Part shown: piece by piece, positions 23,201 to 35,299 of the stretch
Numbering within the stretch: the first letter of the stretch is position 1
How the letters are laid out: every line of letters starts with the position of its first letter
Assembly: GCA_916613615.1 (NCBI GenBank)
Contig: OU744725.1
Location: 62,318,575-62,382,574, forward strand
Direction of reading: 5' to 3'
Source: Steromphala cineraria
Lineage: Eukaryota; Mollusca; Gastropoda; Trochida; Trochidae
DNA length: 64,000 nt
Notes under the pieces: model-generated
What the model was told of the DNA's origin: nothing
Databases searched by the model: none
What the model saw: only the letters and a program-made list of their open reading frames with translations
Program-made: the position numbers and the translations under genes

Positions 23201-24830
23201 ACTCTGCGTTACTGTGAGTCTAAAGTGTACCCTGTGAACGGTGATATAGAACTCGGCGTTACTGGGAGTCTAACGTGTACCTTGTGACCTGTGATATAGA
23301 ACTCGGCGTTACTGTGAGTCTAACGTGTACCCTGTGAATGGTGATATAGAACTCTGCGTTACTGTGAGTCAAAAGTGTACCCTGTGAACGGTGATATAGA
23401 ACTCGGCGTTACTGGGAGTCTAACGTGTACCTTGTGACCTGTGTTATAGAACTCGGCGTTACTGTGAGTCTAAAGTGTACCCTGTGAATGGTGATATAGA
23501 ACTCTGCGTTACTGTGAGTCAAAAGTGTACCCTGTGAACGATGATAAAGAACTCTGCGTTACTGTGAGTCTAAAGTGTACCCTGTGAACGGTGATACAGA
23601 ACACTGCGTTACTGTGAGTCGAAAGTGTACACTGTGACCTGTGATATAGAACACTGTGTTACTGGGAGTCTAAAGTGTACCCTGTGAACGGTGATATAGA
23701 ACTCGGCGTTACTGTGAGTCTAAAGTGTACCTTGTGACATGTGTTATAGAACTCTGCGTTACTGTGAGTCTAAAGTGTACCCTGTGAACGGTGATATAGA
23801 ACTCGGCGTTACTGTGAGTCTAAAGTGTACCTTGTGACCTGTGTTATAGAACTCTGCGTTACTGTGAATCTAAAGTGTACCCTTTGAACGGTGATATAGA
23901 ACTCTGCGTTACTGTGAGTCTAAAGTGTACCCTGTGAACGGTGATATAGAACTCGGCGTTACTGGGGGTCTAAAGTGTACCCTGTGAACGGTGATATAGA
24001 ACTCGGCGTTACTGGGGGTCTAACGTGTACCTTGTGACCTGTGTTATAGAACTCTGCGTTACTGTGAGTCTAAAGTGTACCCTGTGAACGGTGATATAGA
24101 ACTCGTCGTTACTGTGAGTCTAAAGTGTACCTTGTGACCTGTGTTATAGAACTCTGCGTTACTGTGAGTCTAAAGTGTACCCTTTGAACGGTGATATAGA
24201 ACTCTGCGTTACTGTGAGTCTAAAGTGTACCCTGTGAACGGTGATATAGAACTCGGCGTTACTGGGGGTCTAAAGTGTACCCTGTGAACGGTGATATAGA
24301 ACTCGGCGTTACTTTGAGTCTGAAGTGTACCCTGTGACCTGTGTTATAGAACTCTGCGTTACTGTGAGTCTAAAGTGTACCCTTTGAACGGTGATATAGA
24401 ACTCGGCGTTACTGGGAGTCTAAAGTGTACCCTTTGAACGGTGATATAGAACTCGGCGTTACTGGGAGTCTAACGTGTACCTTGTGACCTGTGTTATAGA
24501 ACTCTGCGTTACTGTGAGTCTAACGTGTACCCTGTGTACGGTACTAAAGAACACAGTGTTACTAGGAGTCTAAAGTGTACCATGTGAACGGTGATATAGA
24601 ACTCGGCGTTACTGTGAGTCTGAAGTGTACCCTGTGTACGGTATTAAATAACACTGTGTTACTGGGAGCTTAGGACTCTGCGTTACTGTGCGTGTAATGT
24701 GTTCTATGTGGACGCGGTGCTAAAGAACACTGTATTACTGTGAGTCTCAAGTGTACTCTGTTATGGGCGATATATTACTTTGTGTTATTGTGAGTCTCAA
24801 GTGTACCCTTTGAATGGTGCTATAGTTACT
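20227..24830. repeat. 50-bp minisatellite, about 90 units
   Basis: Tandem array with a 50-bp period; the core is TTACTGTGAGTCTAAAGTG then TACCCTGTGAACGGTG. Units differ in a short variable block: GCTAAAGAACACTGTG, GTTGTAGAACTCTGCG or GATATAGAACTCGGCG. The first two types are interspersed up to about 22850. The GATATAGA type dominates afterwards and forms multi-unit higher-order blocks (one is seen at 23041-23160 and again from 23441). Occasional units are 2 bp shorter or truncated (near 22029 and 22512). The period is not a multiple of three and stops occur throughout, so it is non-coding. Confidence 0.97.
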
Positions 24831-25271
24831 GTGGAACTAATTGGGATCTTCCTACCAGTAACACATATGACAATCTGTTGGACTGTAACTTGATTAATTA
24901 ACAATGAAAGTTGCTTAGTAATTAATTTGATGAGGAACAATTAAAGACAATACAACATACAAAAAAAGCTTTATCAATGTTTTTACTCTTACCGGGAATA
25001 TAAACCATGATACAGTTTATATATTTGGATTAATACAACACTGTTAGTTCATTCATATAGAGGAACTATGTAGTTATAACAAATGTTGAAAATGGGCCAA
25101 AGTAAAATGTTCAAAGGATATTTCACTCCAACGGTAACTCGATAATTTGTGAGTGTCAATCAGTTGGTAGAATCCAAGCATGATGTCTCAATTGAAGTGC
25201 CATTTATGATAAGCAGTAAAATATCTGGCACATTATTTCAAAACAAGGCTAAAGACAAGACTTTTCAATTA
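24831..25271. other. Intergenic, nothing recognised
   Basis: AT-rich flank of the minisatellite. An ATTAAA near 24940 is the first polyadenylation-like hexamer noticed downstream of the plus-strand gene, but it lies beyond the array. Confidence 0.35.
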
Positions 25272-25276
25272 CTTAA

Positions 25277-27545
25277 AGGAATATTCCAGTACGATTTCAA
25301 CTTAATTCTAGCAAAAGTTTGAGTTATAAAAGACATTCTCACAAATTATTAAATTTTTCTGTCAACGAGATAAGTATTTACAGAATTTTAAACCTTCGTC
25401 TTTGAGCGATGACGGAGGTCGCCATTTTATTTAAAAATGTGACGTCATCGACACGCCACAAGAAATCGATGCAAGGAGCTTACATTATAAACTCCGTACA
25501 TCTTTGTGCAGTGGAGTTTCCATGATTTGACTAGAACTGCTGAATGTGTGCGCTGCGCACTTTGTTAACGTAAAACATCGTTGTGCCTACAGAACGACCC
25601 AGTCGTCGGATAGATCATTCAACAAGCAACTACGACTAATATGCGGTTTTGTCCAGTATTATTAACGATATGAATTATATAAAAAAAAACACAGAAAATA
25701 AATAAATAAATAAATGTTTTTAAAAACGATCAAGAGAATTATATCTTGTCGTGTTCTTTGTATTTTTTTCTGATTAAAACATGGTATGTTTACCTGAAAG
25801 ATGTTGACGTACTCTATAACTACTCCTTTTATATAAAATTTACACTTTCAAAGTAGAAAACGTTTCCTTGAATTTTGATACATCAAACGTGCATATCAAT
25901 GATTTATCTGTTATATACATAGGCCTATTATCAATCACTAAGACCTTTGCATATCTTTTTTTTTATATCTTTCCAAAAATAAGAAATTATATTTTTTTAA
26001 TATTTTATTTTCACAGAGTTACTACGATAGGTTTTCTTTAAAAATTTGGCACTCTTTCACATTCAATCTGTGGATTTTCAAAAACCCTCTAGTCAGTTTG
26101 AAAAGGGAAAAACATTTTTTGTTATGAACGTGTTAGAATCATTGTATTATTTAAAAATAAATATAAAAGGGAATATTCAATGTAAAACATGCATAAATAA
26201 CGTAAATCTAGTATTTTGTAAAAGAATTTGAAGGTTTAATTAAGAGACATACGTTGTGATAATTTGTGCATTGTTATCATTAAAATCATATCCTTCTGTG
26301 AATATAAAAAATCATAGTTGTAAGTTAAATAATTTTATTTACTAAAAGATATAATAATGAGAAAACTCCAAACAAATATGGATTATTCAGCTACATCATA
26401 GCAACTTAGATATAAAAAAAAACACTCGATGATATAAAGAAACTTTGTGAGTATAATATTTTGTATTACTTGCTGATGAGTTGATAGATCTTTAATATTA
26501 TTCAAAACACCATTCCTTCCTGATTGTTTTAGTATACTAATGATATCTTATAATTCACTTTTAAGTTCGTTACGTATTGTTTAGCAGAAATACCTTTGGA
26601 AAATAATCAACATGGTTTGATATGTGAACATAATAAGGAATCATTAACAATCATTCCGATAATATTTCATACAGCATGTGCGCCTCAGTGATTCGTAATC
26701 AAAATTGGTTTCGTATCGGCGACAACTAAATAAATAGAAAAATATTTTCATCCTCAAACAAGCCAAGATTTATGTATTAAAAACGAGAAGTCAATGCAAA
26801 CATAGAAAATGCCATCTTTCAAATTTATCAAACGTGTTTTGATTGATATAAACAATTTCATTTTGATTACGAACCATACCACCATCATCGCGGATTCGCT
26901 TTATAGGATTCGCTTCGACAAGATCATGTCAATAAGGTCTTTTTTTCGAGTGATATAATCAATAAATAATTATTTTATGTTACGTTTAGGGTTTTTTTTA
27001 AATGCACTTATTTAAGCAAAGTCATTTAACACTTTATTTCAACCTTATGTATGGTGTCTATAGCTTATAAAAATTCTAAAAAAATGACAGTGGTCAGTGT
27101 TCAAACCTTGTGACGTCCGCACATGGGAAATCTTTTCCAAACTGTACTGAAGTTTTGCAGCAGTCTGCTGGTCAGAAATATTTATTTATTGCTTTGGGCA
27201 TCATAGAAGTAGAATATTCTGGACCCGGCATGTCTTTACTGAAGTTGTGACGGTTGTAACAGTCTCATATTTGACGGGCCGTCACCGCCCACCATTGAAT
27301 CTAACGGCGTCTTCTAATTTCGTGGTGTGTCTTGACGTCATATTCCCGTGGTTTCTCGCTCTCGTTTACCGTTCGAGATAGCAATATGGCGTCCCCCATC
27401 AATGCCGGTAAACTTGATTTTTCCCAACTTTGAATTTTTATTGCAGATTTGGTGATTTAGCTAAAAATTATTATCCAAAGTTGAAGGATTTATCCATAAA
27501 CATTGTTTTAAAAGGCTCTTTTTCATTTTTCATTGGAATATTCCT
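25277..27545. mobile_element. 2.27-kb TTAA-flanked TIR element
   Basis: Ends are AGGAATATTCCA and its inverse, with TTAA on both sides (25273-25276, 27546-27549), the same TTAAAGG layout as family 1. Subterminal zones carry TGACGTCA (25440-25447), GTCGCCATTTT and, near the right end, ATATGGCGTC. No transposase frame is seen, so it is a large non-autonomous, piggyBac-like candidate. An (AAAT)n run lies at about 25695-25714. Confidence 0.7.
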
Positions 27546-27550
27546 TTAAG

Positions 27551-28355
27551 CAGTTCCAGTAAATATATCACAGAGCCTAAAGCGTCACTATTGAATATAA
27601 CTGTCATATACTTGTCATTTCACAGCCAATGCATCAGTGTACCAGACCATTACCCCCTGGAACACTTCTTAGCAAAAAAACGAACAAATATATAGTTGCT
27701 GAAACATATCACAACTGTATACATGTAACTTGTTAGACAACGACATAAGAATCTCTGTCGAAACTTCGCTTTCCCACAATAAAGAAGTTGATTATCCCTA
27801 AAATAATCTTTCATTTAAATCATCACACCAACTTCTAGAATGCCAATCAAAGAAGTTATCTGTGACTCATTTGAAGACGTTTTCAACAAAAAAAAGCATC
27901 ATTTAGAACCAATCCAAAGCAGTATTCATGTAAGAGTAAACTTTTGATCATGTGTTACCCTTTACCAATCAACGGGACTTAATGTTTCAAATTTTGTTTA
28001 TCAATTGGTCATGGAACAAAGAAAATGCTTATGCATCAACAGAGCGTCGGAAACTGAAACGTTGTTGTACGTGGAATCGAAACCAAAGATCATGATTTGC
28101 AGGAATCGGGCGTCAGAATGTTCTTCATCGCCATAATATTATGCGACTTATTTGTTCGATCCTACAGGCTTCTTCCGCCAAAAAGAGCTCAATAAGTGTG
28201 CACCAAAACATTGCAACCAAAACCCAATATCTCTACATCCAGGTTACAAATTTTCTTCATTCTCTTGCCACTGTGATACAGATTATTTAAACAAGCACTG
28301 ATTTGACTTTTCTAAATGACATTTTAGAATTTGAAAGTCAAATAAGGACACTGTG
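27551..28355. other. Intergenic, nothing recognised
   Basis: No coding signal or window-internal repeat noticed. Confidence 0.3.
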
Positions 28356-28443
28356 TATGGATGACAACTTCGTTATTCACGTGTGCCACGTTTTATGCAG
28401 ATTCTTGTATCGTCGCACTTTATGAATAAAGTTGTCATCCATA
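28356..28443. repeat. 88-bp hairpin
   Basis: Arm TATGGATGACAACTT, extended by TTATTCA with a 2-bp bulge, pairs with TGAATAAAGTTGTCATCCAT across a ~40-bp loop. It could be a miniature element. Confidence 0.65.
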
Positions 28444-28916
28444 AATATTGTTCTTATCTCTTATAAAGTCCACCTTTACGGAATCGTTTGCATATATGGG
28501 ATATTCGACCATGAAGGCCAGTTATCGCCCCTGGTTTTTTTTGTGGCTACAAAGAACACAATCGTATGAAGATCTTAAAACAAAGAAACTTTAGAATGAT
28601 TTTGTTCAGTAAAAACTTTTTAAAATGACGTTTTACAGTTTGGCGAAAGGAAAAGTTTACCCATAGTCTATGCCACAAGTAAACAGATTCGGTTGAGACA
28701 GTGGGATGCAATATTCAGCGCACAAAAATGTGGTTAATTGGTTATACCTTCATTCCCTCTTGAAAGCAAAATATCTGCACTCATATTATCCTAGCTGTTG
28801 TCTGTGGTTGCACATGATACACAATTTAATCCCACGAACAGATATTATCAAGAAAGTTGCCAACTATATTTAATTCACACATGTAACTGTATCCCCGATA
28901 TATATTTCCACTTTAT

Positions 28917-29271
28917 AGGGGCAGTAGCACATTTTTGAGAATTTTTTATTTTAAAATTTTCACTGATAATTGTCAGTTTATTCTAAATGTATTATTTTGA
29001 CAGTGTCAAAAATCTCATCACGTAAGTCAATCATCTATAGTCAGAGGACAAAGCATGAAGATTCACATAAAATCTATTGGCGGCCATTTTTTGTGAACAC
29101 CTTTAATTCATTTTGTGTAAGAAAAAGGAATCGCATGGATAAACTTTACGTTATATGTTTCAATTATAACTGCTGCATTTAGTTTAAATACATAGTCTTT
29201 CAATTGAAACCATTGATTTTCATTTTCCTGACTTCACCTTATTTTCCCCCTAAAAACGTGCTACTGCCCCT
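28917..29271 (+). mobile_element. Family 1 MITE, full copy
   Basis: 355 bp with both terminal repeats. The right flank is TTAA; the left is TTAT, one base off. The internal landmarks of the family are present: TTTTGACAGTGTCAAAAATC, GGCGGCCATTTT and CTTTCAATTG. Confidence 0.88.
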
Positions 29272-30300
29272 TTAAACCTGTGAAATTAACATTTCTACTA
29301 ATGTTTCATTATTTCTTGCAAGTTGTCATTTGTATTTATACTAATTATTCAATTTTGAACGTCACTCAAATTTCAACACTATGCTGAGTTAGTCATTAAA
29401 AATGCATCCATCTGATTATGTCACAAAAAAGACTAGTTCGGCCAAGAAAAAACTGAATCAACTATCAGTTCAACTCGACTAAATTCATGAAAAGAAAGCA
29501 CGATCTAAGAATATGCGCTTCCTTGATATATTTTGCACATTGAAACATTGAAATACTGCAATTGATGATAATTAATTTAAGATAATTTTTAGGTGTGTTT
29601 TCCTGTCTACGAAATTTATATATGCGTTACGTTAGAAACAAAATTGAATGTCATTTTCAATTAAGCCACAGCCACACATTTCTCAGATTTTATTAAGAAT
29701 AAGATCCCGAGTATCTCATCACAGCGGAGTGCATGTAATCTTAATGAAAAGAGTTATTCTGACTGCTATATGATTAATAGAAAATACATATCATTAAATA
29801 TTAAACAACTTCTTGAAATTTCTAAAATGTAAAGACTCATGTCTTTTAACAAAAATATGTTCTTTTATTAAAATTAGAAATAAAACATGTGATAGTGCCA
29901 ACATGCTGATTATATCATTATTTCAGTTATGCGAGAGAAAATGGCCGGTATTCCATGTGTACATAGTGCGTAAAGCGTAAATCGTAATGCGTATTCAACA
30001 CTTTACACTGAATAGGTAGTTGATTCCATGTACGCGTAGTGCGTAATGCAATACGCAGTGCGTGTTCTCCGAAACACTCACGAGAGTATCCGCATACGCT
30101 ATACGCTTTATGATTTAATTTGTTGTGAACAATATAATATCATATAGTATTTATAAACGATGTGAAACATGTCATTTGATTATTCCTCAACTCAATTAAT
30201 TCATTAATTTTAAGTTGGTCAATGTTCGTTTACCAAGTGTTTGCTTTTAACATTTTATGTATCAATAATATTTATATTATGTATCTACGAAGGCTGTCAA
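29272..30300. other. Intergenic with GCGTA-rich patch
   Basis: No gene. Around 29960-30110 the words GCGTAATGCGTA, GTACGCGTAGTGCGTA and TACGCTATACGC recur in both orientations, similar in character to the interior of the element at 8809-9323. Confidence 0.35.
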
Positions 30301-30368
30301 ATCTGGGGGTCATCTCAATATATATATATTAAATCCCAATATATATATATATATATTTTTTTTTTTAG
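30301..30368. repeat. (TA)n microsatellite
   Basis: Two runs of alternating TA separated by TTAAATCCCAA, followed by a T run. Confidence 0.85.
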
Positions 30369-30399
30369 TTTAAAAGGGATGATTGCTCAATGACCCGGG

Positions 30400-30620
30400 G
30401 GTCTGTGCTACCAACATGGTACCAGATCAATCTAAAAGGATAAAACATTTAAGACAACTTGATTTGATCTCTTCAATCACCCCCCTTGCCTGTAATTTAA
30501 AACCTGTTCAGGGGATGATTGGTCATTTGGGAGATGGGTACAAGGCAGCACCTTATTAAGATCCATTTTTATTAACTTTATGTGAATTGATGAAAAAAGC
30601 ATCAAAGCTAAGTATTAACC
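30400..30620 (+). repeat. Dispersed repeat, copy A
   Basis: Diverged match to 34345-34560. Shared landmarks are AAGACAACTT, CTCTTCAATCACC, GATGATTGGTCATTTGGGA and GCTAAGTATTAACCATGTT. In both places the repeat is followed about 100-145 bp later by a family 2 element. Confidence 0.7.
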
Positions 30621-30723
30621 ATGTTCCCCGAACCGATTTGTCACTGTTCATAAGGGCAATATAACAAGATGCTACATTAATCCCAAACTGTAAATTTCTG
30701 ACCAAACAGAACCCTTAAATCCG

Positions 30724-31074
30724 ATTCTCTCCCCTCGGAGGCAGATCAAGTCATAAAATGTTGATGGAGCCTCTGTTCTTATTCGCCGAGTTAGTGGGGG
30801 TAAAATGGGATATCCCATATATGCATATAAGTTAGTTGTGCAATCAGCGACGCTGTTCTTAAATCATTATTTGGCTACTTGATCATGACAAAGGCAGTGT
30901 GATATGAACCACCCTTTCAATGCGAGAAGCGTTGTCATTTGTTAAACGAATTCAAATGGATTGTGGTGCAATTTTTTTCCTCCAGGGGAAACTGAAGGAA
31001 CACGGGTTTGGTCTAATTAGAGCAGAGACTCGATCAACATTTTTTGACTTGATCTGCCTCTGCGGGGAGAGAAT
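30724..31074 (-). mobile_element. Family 2 TIR element
   Basis: 351 bp bounded by ATTCTCTCCCC and GGGGAGAGAAT, with inner TIR sequence GAGGCAGATCAAGTCA. The body is in the opposite orientation to the copies at 34704 and 41714. It has no meaningful coding capacity. Confidence 0.8.
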
Positions 31075-31103
31075 AATAACTCATGAAAATTTAACATCTT
31101 TAA

Positions 31104-31342
31104 AGGGGCAGTAGCACGTTTTTTGATAATTTCATATTTTTGAATTTCCACTGTTAATTGTACGTTAATGCTATTATTTTAATGCTAATTCATTTGCTGT
31201 AAGAAAAAGGAATCGCATGGCTAAACTTTACATTATATATTTGCTCCATTTAGTTTAAATACATTGTCTTTCAATTGGAACCATTAATTTTCATTTTCCT
31301 GACATCACCTTATATTCCCCCAAAAAACGTGCTACTGCCCCT
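31104..31342 (+). mobile_element. Family 1 MITE, internally deleted copy
   Basis: 239 bp with both terminal repeats and TTAA on both sides; about 115 bp of the interior is missing after ATGCTATTATTTT. Confidence 0.85.
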
Positions 31343-31346
31343 TTAA

Positions 31347-31430
31347 ATATATTGTCTTTCAATTGGAACCATTTATTATCATTATTCTTACATCACCTTA
31401 TATTCCCACTAAAAACGTGCTACTGTCTCT
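31347..31430 (+). mobile_element. Family 1 MITE, 3' fragment
   Basis: The last ~85 bp of the family, ending ACGTGCTACTGTCTCT, abuts the next copy with a single shared TTAA (31431-31434). Confidence 0.8.
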
Positions 31431-31434
31431 TTAA

Positions 31435-31791
31435 AGGGGCAGTAGCACGTTTTTTGATAACTTCATATTTTAAAATTTTCACTGGTAATTGTAAGTTAAT
31501 GTTAAATGTATTATATTGACAGTGTCACAAATCTCATTAAACAAGTCAATCATCCATAGTCAGAGGACAAAGTTTGAAGATTCACATGAAATCCATAGGC
31601 GGCCATTTTTGTGTGAACACCTTTAATTCATTTTGAGTAAGAAAAAGGAATCGCATGGCTAAACTTTACAATATATATTTGAATTATTACTGCTCCATTT
31701 AGTTTAAATACATAGTCTTTCAATTGGAACCATTAATTTTCATTTTCCTGACAACACCTTATATTCCCCCTAAAAACGTGCTACTGCCCCT
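31435..31791 (+). mobile_element. Family 1 MITE, full copy
   Basis: 357 bp with intact terminal repeats, TTAA on both sides, and all internal landmarks. It is the third family 1 sequence in a row, forming a head-to-tail cluster. Confidence 0.92.
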
Positions 31792-33074
31792 TTAAGGGAA
31801 GCAGCCCAATTTAGCATTTTTGTGCCTATACGTAAGATTTTACTCTAATCATTATAGTGTAACACTTTGAAAACCATATAAAAATGTTGTACATTGTTGT
31901 GATTAAGGATGAATAATCTGTGTCCATAATGTGGTTTTTAAAAACGTTTTTATTGTTATACAAATGTGATATTTGTAGTTGAATAAAAGATTACAAAACC
32001 AAGTTGTAAGTGCTTAGTACTTAGTAAAATACATTGTTGTATGATACAAATAAAAATGTCTTGTCTATTACATTGTATTATGTGAATAAATGAGTTTATA
32101 ACCAAAAACTAAGTTTTTAGTACTTTTTTTCCGAATACTTTTTTTCCTAGGTAAATTTGATACTTTTTTACCGATACTTTTTTACCGAACACCTAAAAGA
32201 TATCTGCCATAATTGGTCAATCATTCATAAAAAATATATATCTTTAAAAGGCTATAAAGGGTAAATAAGAACGCCAAAGATAAAAATTCAAAATGTATAT
32301 GCAATAACAAAAACAATCAAAATCAATATCCATTTTTTCCAAAATGTATTAAACACCTGTTTTACATTTGTATTTTGGTAATTACCATTTGTACATAACA
32401 CATATGGATGTAGTTCTATCTCTGGTTCTACATTGTCTGTGATGCTAAATATTCTCATATGCCGTGATGTCAGTGAACGGAATTTAATTTCTTAAAAACT
32501 CGTGTACCAAAATCTTAATGATATTATGCAAAGTGTGATGAGCTCGCGAAATATGATTATTTCCTCATTTGTAATTGCTTTTCCAGAATGTTATCCCATG
32601 TGACTCACTTCTAAATCCCGTTCATCCAATTATACATTCTCATCCAGAAGTACTTTTACTTACTAAAAACATTTCTACGTGTAATTCCCACAATGTTGAA
32701 GAAAAATGACAAATATGATTTTCTCTTTTCCATCGCAAATATATATAAGCAGGAAATATATATATTTGCATTTTTACAATGGTATCAATTTGAAATATAT
32801 TATCATAATTATTCTGAGATATCAACAAGTGCAGCTTGTAAATTATGACCTTAATGTATTCAATATCTATATAACAATATACTCTCTAAACAAATTTGAC
32901 AAAGTATATTTGAAGTCAAGAGTAATAATGAATAGAAAGAAATGAATATATACAAAATACGTTTCATTGAATACATGTAGACTTTAACATTTGTCAATAT
33001 TTTCTAACAAACAAATCAAACCAACTGTTCAATAGAAACATTCTCACCCATCAGTTCATCATTAATCAGCTCAT
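31792..33074. other. AT-rich intergenic
   Basis: No gene. A small set of direct repeats based on TACTTTTTTACCGA lies at 32119-32190. Confidence 0.4.
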
Positions 33075-33078
33075 TTAA

Positions 33079-33423
33079 AGGGGCAGTAGCACGTTTTTTG
33101 ATACTTTCATATTTTTAAATTTTCACCGATAATTGCAAGTTAATGCTAAATGTATTATTTTAACAGTGTCAAAATCTCATTACACAAGCCAATCATCCAT
33201 AGTCAGAGGACAAAGTATGAAGATTCACATAAAATCAATTGGCCGCCATTTTGTGTGAACACCTTTAATTCATTTTGTGTAAGAAAAAGGAATCACATGG
33301 CTAAACTTAACGTTATATACTTGAATTATTACTGCTCCATTTAGTTTAAATACATTGTCTTTCAATTAGAACCATTCATTTTCATTTTCCTGACATTCCC
33401 CCTAAAATCGTACTACTGCCCCT
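33079..33423 (+). mobile_element. Family 1 MITE, full copy
   Basis: 345 bp with TTAA on both sides and both terminal repeats. Slightly shortened before the right end. Confidence 0.9.
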
Positions 33424-33469
33424 TTAATGCATAAATAAAGGGATAGGAGTTTCAAGGGTGAATTTATTC

Positions 33470-33620
33470 TGTAAGGTCAGGGTGACCCTGGATAATCGCT
33501 TTCAGACTGTATTGACATGTTCTGATTGATAGCCAACTATCGATTTATAAGTTTGTTGAATAACTTGAGAACCCGGGAACTTATTTGACATGACCTTTAG
33601 TCCTGATTCAAGCAGAGGCG
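33470..33620 (+). repeat. Dispersed repeat, copy A
   Basis: Shares GCTTTCAGACTGTATTGACA, TGTTCTGATTGATAGCCA and ATCGATTTATAAGTT with 39753-39895. Probably part of a larger element that cannot be bounded here. Confidence 0.7.
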
Positions 33621-33991
33621 ATGTTGCATTACCGGGTTGTTCAACGAAAACATGTTTCTAAAACGAGTTTTATTTGTATCTATGACGTCCTGCATAAACG
33701 TTTTTAAATTAATACAACTTATCTTTTACCAAAGCAGATTATAGTTTGCAGATAAATACAATGCTACCTCATCATTTCTTTGTTTAAGACAACTTGAGTC
33801 TGTTCAAAATGCTATTTAACAAACAGATTGTGGTCATACGTTTGAATGGTATTCTAAGATTATGGAAATAAGAATATTTTTCGTCCTTCGTCATTCAATC
33901 ACTATAAGCTTCAACGAACTCTGACAATGACATTGATGATTGATAGTTTCCACATCGATTTCACTTACATATAGAAGATTCAATGATGAAT

Positions 33992-34289
33992 GATTTTTCA
34001 CTGATAATTGTACGTTATTCCTAAATGTATTATTTTGATAGTGTCAAAAATCTCATTACACAAACCAATCATCCATTGTCAGGGAACAAATTATAAATTC
34101 ACATAAAGTTCATTGGCGGCCATTTTTGTGTGAACATCTTTAATTAATTTTGTTTTCTATACTTTACGCAATATATTTGATTTATTACTGCTTCATTTAG
34201 TTTTAATACATTGTCTTTCAATTGGAATCATTGATTTTCATTTTCATTACATCACCTTATATTCCCATTAAAAACGTGCTACTGCCCCT
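33992..34289 (+). mobile_element. Family 1 MITE, 5'-truncated copy
   Basis: Lacks the left terminal repeat, starting near TTTTTCACTGATAATTG. The right terminal repeat and TTAA are intact. Confidence 0.85.
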
Positions 34290-34344
34290 TTAATCTCTAA
34301 ATAAAAAATTGCAAACTTTGAAGTTTAGGAAATGATAGAAGAAC

Positions 34345-34560
34345 CCGGAAAATGGTATCAAATCAAATTAAAAGAATAGAGCCTATTAAGACAACTTCAT
34401 TTGCTCTCTTCAATCACCGTTTACTGTAATTTATAACCAGTTAAGAAGATGATTGGTCATTTGGGAACAGGGTGACCGAGGGGAACACTTTAAAGGATTC
34501 ATTCTTGTATGTTTTTGTTGTAATGAAAACAGCTTCAAAGCTAAAGTATCAACCATGTTT
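34345..34560 (+). repeat. Dispersed repeat, copy B
   Basis: Diverged partner of 30400-30620. Confidence 0.7.
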
Positions 34561-34703
34561 TGTAATTGTTGAACGGTAATCTTTAACAATTTCAATGTAA
34601 GTTTTAATTCTAGAAGTGAAACAATTTCAAGTTCAAAAGACAGTATAGTTAAATTCATATACATTAATGCTGCGATAAAACTAATCATTGTGTATAGTGG
34701 CAC

Positions 34704-35059
34704 ATTTTCTCGCAATAGAGACAGATCAAGTAATGAAATGTTGATACAGCCTCTGTTCTATTACGTCGAAATCCGTTGGTTCCGGCAGTTTCCCCTTGCG
34801 GAAAAAAATTGCACCACAATCCACTTGAATTGCTTTAGCAAATGACAACGCGTCTTGCATGGAAAGGGTGGTTCATATCACAATGCTTTGCAATGATTCA
34901 GTAGCAAAATTGATGATTTTAGAACAGCGTCGCTGATTGCACAGCTAACTTTGATTGCCTCCAATCAGACATCTCCAATTCTATCAGACAAAGTCGGCGT
35001 AATAGATCACAGGCTGTATCAATATTTCATGACTTCACCTGCCTCTGTTGGGAGAGAAT
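34704..35059 (+). mobile_element. Family 2 TIR element
   Basis: 356 bp. The left terminus is decayed (ATTTTCTCGCAATAGAG) and the right is intact (GGGAGAGAAT). The interior includes GAAATCCGTTGGTTCCGGCAG and GAACAGCGTCGCTGATTGCA. Opposite orientation to the copy at 30724. Confidence 0.8.
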
Positions 35060-35189
35060 GATAGTGGCAGTGTTTCATTCTGTCCAAGTAGATTAACATT
35101 TCTGCAAATTGTGACCACCATATCTTCAATAATCCTGTGTGACATAAAATATATTATGGAAGATGATCTTGATATGATAGGGCCCGTAA

Positions 35190-35299
35190 GTAACTCTCGT
35201 TCGCTCGGCGAGATTTACCCACTTCCGGTGACAAACACACGTTTCGCTATGGCGTCAGCTGTGTTAAATGAGTTAGGTTTTAGCTTCAGACGGGTCTAA
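35190..35299 (+). other. Promoter-like or exon-like fragment, probably repeat-derived
   Basis: An ACTTCCGG ETS-type site precedes an ATGGCG-starting 17-codon frame (35249-35299, TAA). The same arrangement (TTCCGGGGACAAACAAAGCG then ATGGCG) occurs in the left end of the 2.8-kb TIR element near 15280-15305, so this is more likely transposon sequence than a host first exon. Confidence 0.35.

Noticed and set aside
20227..24830. CRISPR-like regular repeat array
   Set aside because: The 50-bp units are contiguous with no unique spacers, in a eukaryotic genome; it is a minisatellite.
28970..29182. Small protein with the SQRTKHEDSHKI motif seen in several places
   Set aside because: The frame recurs only because it lies in family 1 MITE copies (also 5914, 33150); it is not conserved in others.
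35249..35299. First exon of a host gene starting ATGGCG
   Set aside because: The surrounding motif order recurs in the end of another TIR element and no downstream exon could be joined.
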